Position numbers and translations under genes: made by a program. From assembly GCA_937892915.1 (NCBI GenBank), contig CALBIC010000061.1, forward strand, positions 1 through 6,406: a stretch of DNA of 6,406 nt, written 5' to 3'. The stretch comes from UBA5972 sp002430125 (lineage in GTDB: Bacteria > Pseudomonadota > Alphaproteobacteria > Rhodobacterales > Rhodobacteraceae). Positions 1 to 6,042 of this stretch are shown here, in pieces (within the stretch, counting starts at the first letter, position 1; each line of letters begins with the position of its first letter). The notes under the pieces are model-generated. The model was not told where the DNA came from and searched no databases. It worked only from the letters and a program-made list of their open reading frames with translations.

Positions 1-87
<87 letters not shown>

Positions 88-107
88 AGGTGTCGTTCTA
101 GAATGGC

Positions 108-136
108 GATTTAGCGGGGCGTTTCGGCGGTGTCAA
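108..136 (-). promoter_or_regulatory. Promoter of tRNA-Leu
   Basis: On the minus strand a perfect -35 box TTGACA (136-131) is followed, after a 17-base spacer, by a weaker -10 box TAAATC (113-108). Transcription would start near position 101, leaving a leader of roughly 14 bases before the mature tRNA 5' end at 87. Box spacing and distance to the gene both fit a sigma-70-type stable-RNA promoter. The call is from sequence only. Confidence 0.7.
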
Positions 137-156
137 CGGGGCGGTGAGGCTTTAAC

Positions 157-165
157 TGGTATAAT
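157..165 (+). promoter_or_regulatory. Extended -10 promoter of the NDUFA9-like/uppP unit
   Basis: TG-G-TATAAT at 157-165 is a perfect extended -10 element (TG dinucleotide, one base, consensus TATAAT). No good -35 box lies 16-18 bases upstream (the region around 137-142 reads CGGGGC), as is often seen with extended -10 promoters. Transcription would start near 172 and give a 5' leader of about 60 bases before the ATG at 231. It is divergent from the tRNA promoter, with only about 20 bases between the elements. Confidence 0.5.
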
Positions 166-230
166 TGAAACTTGTCCCCAAGCGCATAGCGGATTATTGA
201 AGGTGCAAGTCTTTTACATTGGAGAGCACG

Positions 231-1229
231 ATGCCCGTATCACCAAAGATTGTCACCATTTTTGGCGGATCGGGATTTGTCGGCCGCTATATTGCGCGGC
301 GCTTGGCAAAAGACGGTTGGCGGGTGCGTGTCGCCATTCGCCGGCCCAACGAAGCGATGTTTGTGCGGACCTACGGCACCGTTGGCCAGGTCGAACCGAT
401 CCTGACAAATATCCGGGACGAAGCGTCAACCAAGGCCGCGATTGCCGGGGCAGATGCTGTTGTGAACTGCGTTGGAATCGGGCAACAAAGCGGCAAGCAG
501 CGTTTTGACGCCGTGCAACATCAGGGTGCAGCGCGTATCGCCCGCCTTGCAGCCGAGGCCAAAGTTGGGCAACTGGTGCAAATCTCGGCACTTGGGGCTG
601 ATCCTGAAAGCGACAGCGATTATGCGCGCAGCAAAGCCGAAGGTGAGGTCGCGGTTTTGGCGGCATTCCCCAAAGCAATCATATTGCGTCCGTCAATTAT
701 CTTTGGACCCGAAGATGCGTTTTTCAACCGGTTTGCCAAGCTTGCGCAGCTCACTCCGGTCATACCTTTGGTTGGCGCAGAGACGCGATTTCAGCCGGTC
801 TATGTGGACGACGTAGCGGCAGCGGCTGTGAAGGGCGTAAAGGGCGAAATCGCTGCAGGCACCTATGAACTCGGCGGGCCGAAAGTCCAGACATTCCGGC
901 AGCTTATGAGCACAATGTTAGGTGTTGTTCATCGCAAGCGGATGTTGGTGAACCTGCCTTTTTGGATCGCCCGGATTGATGCGTGGTTCTTGGATATCGG
1001 GGCAGCGGCCACCGGCGGTTTGATCACCAATAAAATTCTAACGCGTGATCAGGTGCGTTTGTTGGCCAATGACAATGTCGTCAGTGAAGGCGCAAAAACG
1101 CTGGCGGATATTGGGATCGAGCCGACTCCGATGGAGGCGATTTTGGAAAGCTACCTTTATTGCCATCGCCCAAGCGGGCAATATGATGCGATCAAGGACT
1201 CGGCCAAAAACCTGCGCAAGGCCATTTAA
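231..1229 (+). CDS. Complex I NDUFA9-subunit-like NAD(P)-binding protein (atypical SDR)
   Basis: This 332-residue cytoplasmic protein belongs to the atypical short-chain dehydrogenase group that includes mitochondrial complex I subunit NDUFA9. The Rossmann nucleotide-binding loop GGSGFVGRY is at residues 12-20. A basic segment RVAIRRP (33-39) suggests NADP(H) preference. The strand LVQISALGA is at 115-123, Y131xxxK135 matches the SDR catalytic pair, RPSIIFGPED is at 153-162 and YVDDVA at 191-196. The tail RPSGQYDAI (313-321) is as I recall it for bacterial members. The ATG at 231 is chosen because GGAG (221-224) sits six bases upstream; an in-frame TTG at 219 has no such site. Bacterial members are usually proposed to bind a nucleotide for complex I stability or quinone-related roles, but their reaction is unproven. 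uppP follows after 19 bases, so the two are probably co-transcribed from the promoter at 157-165. The family call is firm; the biochemical role is inferred. Confidence 0.88.
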   Translation: MPVSPKIVTIFGGSGFVGRYIARRLAKDGWRVRVAIRRPNEAMFVRTYGTVGQVEPILTNIRDEASTKAAIAGADAVVNCVGIGQQSGKQRFDAVQHQGAARIARLAAEAKVGQLVQISALGADPESDSDYARSKAEGEVAVLAAFPKAIILRPSIIFGPEDAFFNRFAKLAQLTPVIPLVGAETRFQPVYVDDVAAAAVKGVKGEIAAGTYELGGPKVQTFRQLMSTMLGVVHRKRMLVNLPFWIARIDAWFLDIGAAATGGLITNKILTRDQVRLLANDNVVSEGAKTLADIGIEPTPMEAILESYLYCHRPSGQYDAIKDSAKNLRKAI

Positions 1230-1248
1230 CCGCCGAAGGGCCCACACC

Positions 1249-2052
1249 ATGTCAGACAACACAACGCTGATAAGCCTGTTTCTGGGGCTACTGGAAGGGC
1301 TGACCGAATTTATCCCGGTGTCCTCAACAGGCCATTTGCTGCTGGCCGGGCATTTCCTTGGCTTTCAGTCCGCAGGCAAGACGTTTGAAGTTGTCATTCA
1401 GCTTGGCGCTGTGCTTGCCGTGCTGTTTGTCTATGCATCAAAGCTGTGGAATGTGTTCAGCACTGCGCCCAAGAACGCGGCGTCGCGGCGGTTTATTCTG
1501 TCAGTTCTTATCGCTTTTTTACCCGCCGTCGTGGTCGGTGTTTTGGCGCATGATATTATTAAGAATGTCCTTTTTGAAACGCCAACGCTGATAGCGGTAA
1601 TGTTGATTCTGGGCGGTATTGTCCTTTTGTTCACAGATCGACTGGTGACAAACCCGCGTTATACCGACGCGATGCAGTTTCCGCTTGGCATGTCTTTGAC
1701 CATTGGGATTGTCCAGTGCCTTGCGATGATCCCGGGCGTTTCACGCAGCGGTGCGACAATTGTTGGCGCTTTGGCGTTAGGCGCTGATCGCCGCGCCGCG
1801 GCCGAGTTTTCGTTTTTTCTGTCGATGCCAACGATGGCCGGGGCGTTCGCATACGACTTGTACAAAAACCGCGACGTGCTGGATGCCAGCGCACTGTCTG
1901 AAATTGCGTTTGGTTTTGTTGCGGCGTTTCTGGCGGCCATTCTGGTGGTTCGTTGGGTGCTTGGCTATGTCAGCCGCAATGGTTTCACCCTGTTTGGCTG
2001 GTGGCGTATTATCGTCGGAACGGCGGCGTTGATTGGTATTTGGCTGATCTAA
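1249..2052 (+). CDS. uppP: Undecaprenyl-diphosphatase UppP/BacA
   Basis: This is a 267-residue integral inner-membrane enzyme that dephosphorylates undecaprenyl diphosphate to the monophosphate, regenerating the lipid carrier for peptidoglycan and other surface polymers; overexpression of the family gives bacitracin resistance. The first BacA signature, EGLTEFIPVSSTGH, lies at residues 16-29, with E16, E20, S26 and H29 matching the E. coli residues E17, E21, S27 and H30. The second signature, PGVSRSGAT, is at 162-170, with R166 equivalent to E. coli R174. Hydrophobic segments fill most of the chain (for example 84-100, 114-128, 148-162, 217-238, 254-267), and the length is normal for the family. 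The ATG at 1249 is preceded by GAAGGG (1235-1240) at eight bases; any further upstream start would run into the preceding gene. Nothing is missing, so this should be an active enzyme. Confidence 0.97.
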   Translation: MSDNTTLISLFLGLLEGLTEFIPVSSTGHLLLAGHFLGFQSAGKTFEVVIQLGAVLAVLFVYASKLWNVFSTAPKNAASRRFILSVLIAFLPAVVVGVLAHDIIKNVLFETPTLIAVMLILGGIVLLFTDRLVTNPRYTDAMQFPLGMSLTIGIVQCLAMIPGVSRSGATIVGALALGADRRAAAEFSFFLSMPTMAGAFAYDLYKNRDVLDASALSEIAFGFVAAFLAAILVVRWVLGYVSRNGFTLFGWWRIIVGTAALIGIWLI

Positions 2053-2070
2053 GAGTACGATTTGGCTGAA

Positions 2071-2105
2071 CCCCAACCTGAATTGCGCGACGAACAATAT
2101 TGGGG
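2071..2105 (+). other. Imperfect hairpin downstream of uppP
   Basis: CCCCAA (2071-2076) can pair with TTGGGG (2100-2105), and an inner ATTG/CAAT pair strengthens the structure, leaving a nine-base loop. It lies about 20 bases after the uppP stop. There is no T-run afterwards, so it is not a standard intrinsic terminator. It may be a weak or Rho-assisted 3' end, or chance pairing. The rest of the gap 2053-2189 holds nothing clear beyond a poor candidate promoter, TTGAAT (2133-2138) then CAAACT (2156-2161). Confidence 0.22.
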
Positions 2106-2189
2106 ACAACTTTAGTATTCCGCGGCGTTTCCTTGAATCCAAAAACCAACTCGCGCAAACTGAAGCTCTAATTTAGGCAGGGGGGATAA

Positions 2190-2561
2190 ATGAAGTATTT
2201 TCATATCGTGACCGCACTGGCGATGATATTCGGCTATGGCGCTACCGCCGCGTTGGCGGGAACTTGCGGGTACCAATATTGTTGGGGTGCAGTCGCTATA
2301 GGACCAAACGGTGCATGGGGTTGGTCGCAGGAAATGGGCAACGAACAACAGGCCATCGACTCGGCCCTGAGGGGCTGTAAAGGGAACTGCGATGTCTTCA
2401 AGACGTTTTACAATACCTGCGGATCAATCGCGGTTGCGGATAACGGCGGTTGGGGGTGGGGTTGGCACGGTGATCTTGAAACCGCCAAAAGCATCGCCAT
2501 GAATTATTGCATGGAAAACGGCTATAATTGCGAACCGCGCGTCTGGTCCTGCTCCTATTGA
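2190..2561 (+). CDS. Secreted DUF4189-domain protein
   Basis: This is a 123-residue exported protein of unknown function. Residues 1-23 form a Sec signal peptide, with a short Lys start, a hydrophobic core and an ALA|G cleavage site after residue 23. The mature part matches the DUF4189 pattern: WGAVAIGPNGAWGWS (32-46), then Cys residues, then CGSIAVADNGGWGWGW (77-92). It contains eight cysteines (26, 31, 63, 67, 77, 107, 114, 121), an even number consistent with periplasmic disulfides. Residues 31-63 and 77-107 resemble each other and look like an internal duplication. T25 precedes C26, which does not make a proper lipobox, so a lipoprotein is unlikely. The ATG at 2190 has a strong GGGGGGA site (2180-2186). 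The 137-base gap upstream suggests its own promoter, but none is convincing. mtgA starts 36 bases downstream in the same direction, so a periplasmic role near the cell wall is possible but only inferred. Confidence 0.85.
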   Translation: MKYFHIVTALAMIFGYGATAALAGTCGYQYCWGAVAIGPNGAWGWSQEMGNEQQAIDSALRGCKGNCDVFKTFYNTCGSIAVADNGGWGWGWHGDLETAKSIAMNYCMENGYNCEPRVWSCSY

Positions 2562-2597
2562 CTGGCCTGAGGGTCGTTTACGTTTTATAGAGGGCGG

Positions 2598-3350
2598 GTG
2601 ACACAGAAGCGCAAATCATCACGGAGTAAATCAGGCCGACGCGGGGCGCGATCCGGGCCAGATGGCCCAATCCGACTGCTTGGGCGCATGCTTCGCTGGA
2701 CCGCGCAGGTGGTTTTGTGGTGGGTTGTTGCCCAGGTTGCACTGATCGTTTTGTTTGCTTTCGTCAATCCGCCGACAAATTTTTACATGGCAAGTGAAAG
2801 CTGGCGGCTGAACGGGATCAAGCAGGACTGGGTTCCGATCGAGCAGATTGCAGGCGACATGGCGCGCGCCGTAGTCGCTGCCGAGGATGCGGATTTCTGC
2901 CAGCATTGGGGATTTGATCTGGCGGCGATCCGCGCGGTTGTGAAAAGCAGATCCACCCATGCGCGCGGTGCGTCGACAATTTCCCAGCAAGTCGCCAAGA
3001 ATGTTTTTCTGTGGCCCAACCGCAGTTGGATTCGCAAATTTTTTGAAGCCGAGACTACAGTTCTGATGGAACTTGTCTGGTCAAAGAAGCGGATCGTAGA
3101 AGTCTATATGAACGTGGCGGAATTTGACGAAGGCGTATTTGGTGTCGAGGCAGCAGCGCGGCACTATTATGGGGTTTCCGCCCTGAACCTTTCGTTGCAA
3201 CAGGCAGCGCAATTAGCGGCTGTTCTGCCCAATCCCAAAAACCGTTCGGCAGGCAAGCCAAGTGCGACAACCCGCATCCGTGCGACGGCAATCATATCCG
3301 GCGCTCAAACTATTGCGGCAGATGGTCGTGACCGGTGTTTCAGCGGTTGA
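2598..3350 (+). CDS. mtgA: Monofunctional biosynthetic peptidoglycan transglycosylase MtgA
   Basis: This is a 250-residue family GT51 enzyme that polymerises lipid II into glycan strands on the periplasmic face of the inner membrane. A very basic cytoplasmic N-terminus (residues 4-33) precedes one membrane anchor at about 34-56. The glycosyltransferase motifs appear in order: AAEDADFCQHWGFD (94-107), with E96 the expected catalytic base; RGASTISQQVAKNVFLW (123-139); RKFFEAE (146-152); KKRIVEVYMNVAEF (163-176); and LSLQQAAQLAAVLPNPK (198-214). No transpeptidase domain follows, which separates it from class A PBPs, and the length is normal. The start is GTG at 2598, with AGAGGG (2589-2594) only three bases upstream, a tight spacing. 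The next in-frame ATG (2688) would remove the basic N-terminus, so GTG is preferred. It follows the DUF4189 gene by 36 bases and precedes fzlA by 57 bases. Confidence 0.95.
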   Translation: MTQKRKSSRSKSGRRGARSGPDGPIRLLGRMLRWTAQVVLWWVVAQVALIVLFAFVNPPTNFYMASESWRLNGIKQDWVPIEQIAGDMARAVVAAEDADFCQHWGFDLAAIRAVVKSRSTHARGASTISQQVAKNVFLWPNRSWIRKFFEAETTVLMELVWSKKRIVEVYMNVAEFDEGVFGVEAAARHYYGVSALNLSLQQAAQLAAVLPNPKNRSAGKPSATTRIRATAIISGAQTIAADGRDRCFSG

Positions 3351-3376
3351 AAATAGCCGACGGAACAGGCAAACAT

Positions 3377-3406
3377 ATGCAAGTCATTAAAGATCGAGCC
3401 CGATAG
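3377..3406 (+). CDS. Possible nine-codon upstream ORF of fzlA
   Basis: ATG at 3377 opens a nine-codon frame (MQVIKDRAR) that stops with TAG at 3404-3406, one base before the fzlA ATG at 3408. GGAACAGG (3362-3369) lies seven bases upstream and is a better ribosome site than anything directly before fzlA, where only GAG at 3396-3398 is available. It could couple translation into fzlA or act as a leader peptide. So short an ORF can easily arise by chance, and a start site between 3376 and 3408 would exclude it from the transcript. Confidence 0.22.
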   Translation: MQVIKDRAR

Positions 3407-3407
3407 A

Positions 3408-4073
3408 ATGCACCGCCTTTATCACGTGCCCTTATCCCCGTTCTGCCGCAAGGTCCGGCTGGTCCTTGCCGAGAAAAGGATTGAAGTCGAACTGATTGAA
3501 GAACGCTACTGGGAAGGACGCAAAGACTTTTTGCTAATGAACCCGGCAGGCATGGTTCCAGTACTAAAAGCTGACGGCCTGATTTTGGCTGAAAGCAGCG
3601 CAATTTGTGAATACCTGGAAGAGGTTAATCCCGAGCCAAGGCTGATGCCGGTCAATCCGGGTGAACGGGCCGAAGTGCGGCGTTTGAATTTCTGGTTTGA
3701 TGACAAGTTTCATCGCGAAGTAACTGCCAATCTGCTCTATGAACGCGTCAACAAGAAAATCATGCAATCGGGGTATCCGGACAGCAAGAATGTCAAAGCC
3801 GGAGCGCGTAATATCAAGTTTCATCTGGATTACATGGGGTACTTGCTGGAACGGCGTCGCTGGCTGGCGGGTGAAAGCCTGACGATTGCAGATTTTTCAG
3901 CTGCGGCGCATTTGTCCTGTCTGGATTACATCCGCGACGTCGACTGGAATCGGAATTCAGCGGTGAAGGAATGGTATGCGACGATCAAATCGCGCCCGGC
4001 TTTCCGTTCGCTGTTGGCCGATAGTGTTCCGGGCTTTCCGCAGCCGCCGCACTATGCGGATCTGGATTTTTGA
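3408..4073 (+). CDS. fzlA: FzlA-type GST-fold cell-division protein
   Basis: This 221-residue cytoplasmic protein has a glutathione S-transferase fold: a thioredoxin-like N-domain (1-75) with SPFCRKVR (10-17), the cis-proline VP (50-51) and ESSAICEYL (62-70), then a helical C-domain with WLAGESLTIADFSAAAHLSC (152-171). The tail PQPPHYADLDF (211-221) and the segment LNFWFDDKFHREVTANLL (93-110) match my memory of alphaproteobacterial FzlA rather than catalytic GSTs. In Caulobacter, FzlA binds FtsZ filaments and, through its conserved C-terminus, helps activate the FtsW-FtsI division synthase; it is not thought to use glutathione. The ATG at 3408 has a weak Shine-Dalgarno site. A -35-like TTGAAA (3347-3352) overlaps the mtgA stop, but no matching -10 box is clear. 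Its stop overlaps the queG start. If not FzlA, it is a generic GST-family protein; the tail makes FzlA much more likely. Confidence 0.85.
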   Translation: MHRLYHVPLSPFCRKVRLVLAEKRIEVELIEERYWEGRKDFLLMNPAGMVPVLKADGLILAESSAICEYLEEVNPEPRLMPVNPGERAEVRRLNFWFDDKFHREVTANLLYERVNKKIMQSGYPDSKNVKAGARNIKFHLDYMGYLLERRRWLAGESLTIADFSAAAHLSCLDYIRDVDWNRNSAVKEWYATIKSRPAFRSLLADSVPGFPQPPHYADLDF

Positions 4074-5107
4074 GCAGCCTCAAAGGGCGTCTGCAAGATT
4101 TCGCACTGGGCGAAGGGTTCAGCGAAATGCGGGTTTGCAAACCCGGTGGTATTCCGCAAGCTGCCGGACAATTGTCGGAATTTGTCGCCCTGGGCAGGCA
4201 TGGTCAAATGGCGTGGATGGCCGACCGGATGGCATGGCGCGGCGATCCGGCAGCCCTGTGGCCCGAGGCGCGATCTGTTGTGATGCTGGCGGAAAATTAC
4301 GGCCCTTCGCATGACCCTTTGGCAGTGCTGGAACAGCCGGAACGAGCCGCAATTTCGGTCTACGCGCAGAACCGGGATTACCACGATCTGGTCAAAAAAC
4401 GTCTGAAACGGGTTGGTCGCTGGTTGGTTGCACAACAAAAAGACGCCGAGATTAAGGTTTTTGTTGATACCGCCCCGGTAATGGAAAAGCCGTTGGGTCA
4501 AGCTGCCGGGTTGGGCTGGCAAGGCAAGCATACGAATTTAGTCAGTCGGAGGCTTGGCAGCTGGTTCTTTCTGGGCGCGATTTTTACGACGCTTGAACTG
4601 GAACCCGACAACGCCGAAGTCGATCATTGTGGAACCTGTCGTAATTGCCTTGATGTCTGCCCAACCAACGCATTCCCTGCCCCTTATCAGTTAGACGCAC
4701 GGCGCTGCATTTCGTACCTGACAATTGAACATGACGGCCCGGTTGACCCTGACTTACGACCTTTGATGGGCAACCGGATTTATGGCTGCGACGATTGCCT
4801 GGCGGTCTGCCCGTGGAACAAATACGCGCAGGTTGCGGCCGAGGTTGGGTATCATGCGCGCAAAGATCTGACTTCACCTGCTTTGGCGGATCTGGCGGTT
4901 CTGGATGACGCTGCCTTCCGAACAATGTTCAGCAAATCCCCGGTCAAACGTATTGGTCGCAACCGATTTGTACGAAACGTGCTTTATGCTGTGGGAAACT
5001 CTGAGGATCTGGCGTTGTTGCCCGTGGCCCAAGGATTACAAGTAGATGCCGACGCAACGGTTCGTGATGCAGCGGATTGGGCAGTTGCGCGTTTGAAAGG
5101 ACTGTAA
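4070..5107 (+). CDS. queG: Epoxyqueuosine reductase QueG
   Basis: This is a 345-residue cytoplasmic, cobalamin-dependent iron-sulfur enzyme. It reduces epoxyqueuosine to queuosine at the wobble position of tRNAs for Tyr, His, Asp and Asn, the last step of queuosine synthesis. The conserved core VDTAPVMEKPLGQAAGLGW spans 132-150, and D133 corresponds to the catalytic Asp of known QueG structures. The ferredoxin-like part carries CGTCRNCLDVCP (187-198) and CDDCLAVCPWN (240-250). With C213 these make eight cysteines for two [4Fe-4S] clusters. A HEAT-like helical tail follows (about 285-345). Length and domain order are normal. The start is TTG at 4070, overlapping the fzlA stop as TTGA; the next in-frame ATG (4127, residue 20) would cut the conserved N-terminal helix. 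This arrangement suggests translational coupling to fzlA. Its stop TAA overlaps the next ATG as TAATG. Confidence 0.96.
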   Translation: MSSLKGRLQDFALGEGFSEMRVCKPGGIPQAAGQLSEFVALGRHGQMAWMADRMAWRGDPAALWPEARSVVMLAENYGPSHDPLAVLEQPERAAISVYAQNRDYHDLVKKRLKRVGRWLVAQQKDAEIKVFVDTAPVMEKPLGQAAGLGWQGKHTNLVSRRLGSWFFLGAIFTTLELEPDNAEVDHCGTCRNCLDVCPTNAFPAPYQLDARRCISYLTIEHDGPVDPDLRPLMGNRIYGCDDCLAVCPWNKYAQVAAEVGYHARKDLTSPALADLAVLDDAAFRTMFSKSPVKRIGRNRFVRNVLYAVGNSEDLALLPVAQGLQVDADATVRDAADWAVARLKGL

Positions 5108-5973
5108 TGGAAAAGACGTTGTTGGTGTTTGGGCACGGCTATTCTGCGGCGGCTTTGTCGCGACGGCTGATCCCAATGGGTTGGCGGGTCATCGGCACGA
5201 CCCGAAAACCAGACAAGCTTGCTGAACTGGCCGCGATGGGTGTCGAGGGGCGCATCTGGCCCGGCAGTGATATTACAGAGGCGCTGGATCAAGCCAGTCA
5301 CATACTGATTTCAACCGCACCGACGCAGGATGGCGACCCTGTGCTGACTGCCCTTGGTGACGATATCGCAGGCCGTGGCGCCGATCTGACCTGGCTTGGT
5401 TATCTTTCAACAACAGCCGTTTATGGTGACCATCAAGGCGGCTGGGTGGACGAAGAAACGCCCCTGGCCCCCACAACTCAACGTGGCGAATGGCGGGTCG
5501 AGGCCGAAAGGGATTGGACCGTGCTTAGTGCAAGCGCCGATCTGCCGTTGCATATCTTCCGGCTTGCTGGAATTTACGGCCCGGGTCGCGGACCGTTTGC
5601 CAAGGTCAAGGCCGGGACTGCCAAGCGGATCATCAAGGACGGTCAAGTGTTCAGCCGCATCCATGCCGAAGACATTGCCTCAGCATTGATGGCGTCGATG
5701 GCAGCGCGGAATCCCGGCCGGGTTTACAATCTGTGCGATGATCTGGCAGCACCTCCAGAAGATGTGATTGGATTGGCAGCGGAAATGTTGGGTCTGCCAA
5801 TGCCACCGTCGGTTGCTTATGAGGACGCGGAAATGTCTGCCATGGCGCGCAGTTTTTACGCCGAATCAAAGCGGGTGAAAAACGACCGAGTTAAGAGAGA
5901 ACTGAATATCGACCTGAAATATCCGACTTATCGCGAAGGTCTGGCCGCGATGCTGGCTGACGAGCGTCTGTAA
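5107..5973 (+). CDS. SDR-family NAD(P)-binding protein, YeeZ-like epimerase/dehydratase
   Basis: This 288-residue cytoplasmic protein has a Rossmann fold of the extended/atypical SDR group (NAD-dependent epimerase/dehydratase, resembling E. coli YeeZ). The nucleotide loop is FGHGYSAAAL (8-17), the second strand ends VIGTTRKPDK (28-37), STAP is at 69-72, and YLSTTAVYGD (99-108) is the active-site strand. The usual YxxxK pair is missing: the equivalent region reads GEWRVEAE (127-134). RLAGIYGPGRGPF (152-164) and IHAEDIASAL (185-194) are typical of the family. The substrate is unknown. The ATG at 5107 overlaps the queG stop (TAATG), so it is very probably translated by coupling. It is the last gene of the plus-strand operon, ending 17 bases before the terminator hairpin. 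The fold assignment is secure, but catalytic activity is doubtful given the replaced residues. Confidence 0.88.
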   Translation: MEKTLLVFGHGYSAAALSRRLIPMGWRVIGTTRKPDKLAELAAMGVEGRIWPGSDITEALDQASHILISTAPTQDGDPVLTALGDDIAGRGADLTWLGYLSTTAVYGDHQGGWVDEETPLAPTTQRGEWRVEAERDWTVLSASADLPLHIFRLAGIYGPGRGPFAKVKAGTAKRIIKDGQVFSRIHAEDIASALMASMAARNPGRVYNLCDDLAAPPEDVIGLAAEMLGLPMPPSVAYEDAEMSAMARSFYAESKRVKNDRVKRELNIDLKYPTYREGLAAMLADERL

Positions 5974-5990
5974 TTGCACCCGCAAATAAA

Positions 5991-6016
5991 AAGGCAGTGA
6001 TTGTGATCACTGCCTT
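5991..6016. terminator. Bidirectional intrinsic terminator between convergent genes
   Basis: AAGGCAGTGA (5991-6000) and TCACTGCCTT (6007-6016) form a perfect 10-bp stem around a six-base loop TTGTGA. On the minus strand the stem is followed by TTTTTATTT (5994-5986, overlapping the stem end), a good U-tract, so it is a strong terminator for the small gene at 6043-6225. On the plus strand the tail is CTTCTTATG, poorer in U, but it lies just after the SDR stop and should end the queG operon. Confidence 0.88.
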
Positions 6017-6042
6017 CTTATGAATTTTGTGAAGTAAGAAAC

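Noticed and set aside
219..230. TTG at 219 as an earlier start of the NDUFA9-like protein
   Set aside because: It has no Shine-Dalgarno site and would include the GGAG that serves the ATG at 231.
1777..2142. Minus-strand ORF of 121 residues opposite the end of uppP
   Set aside because: It lies mostly antisense to the conserved UppP C-terminus, is rich in Arg/Gln/Lys as expected of a frame shadow, and has no family motif.
2253..2269. Lipoprotein signal in the DUF4189 protein (LAGTC, residues 22-26)
   Set aside because: Thr at the position before Cys and the spacing do not fit the lipobox. ALA|G after residue 23 is a good signal peptidase I site.
2558..2591. Promoter for mtgA from TTGACT (2558-2563) and TATAGA (2586-2591)
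   Set aside because: The spacer is 22 bases, too long for a sigma-70-type promoter, and the start of transcription would fall within or after the mtgA start codon.
4052..4531. Minus-strand ORF of 159 residues opposite the fzlA end and queG start
   Set aside because: It is antisense to strongly conserved queG, has a low-complexity composition, no ribosome site and no recognisable motif. The other long overlapping frames were rejected for the same reasons.
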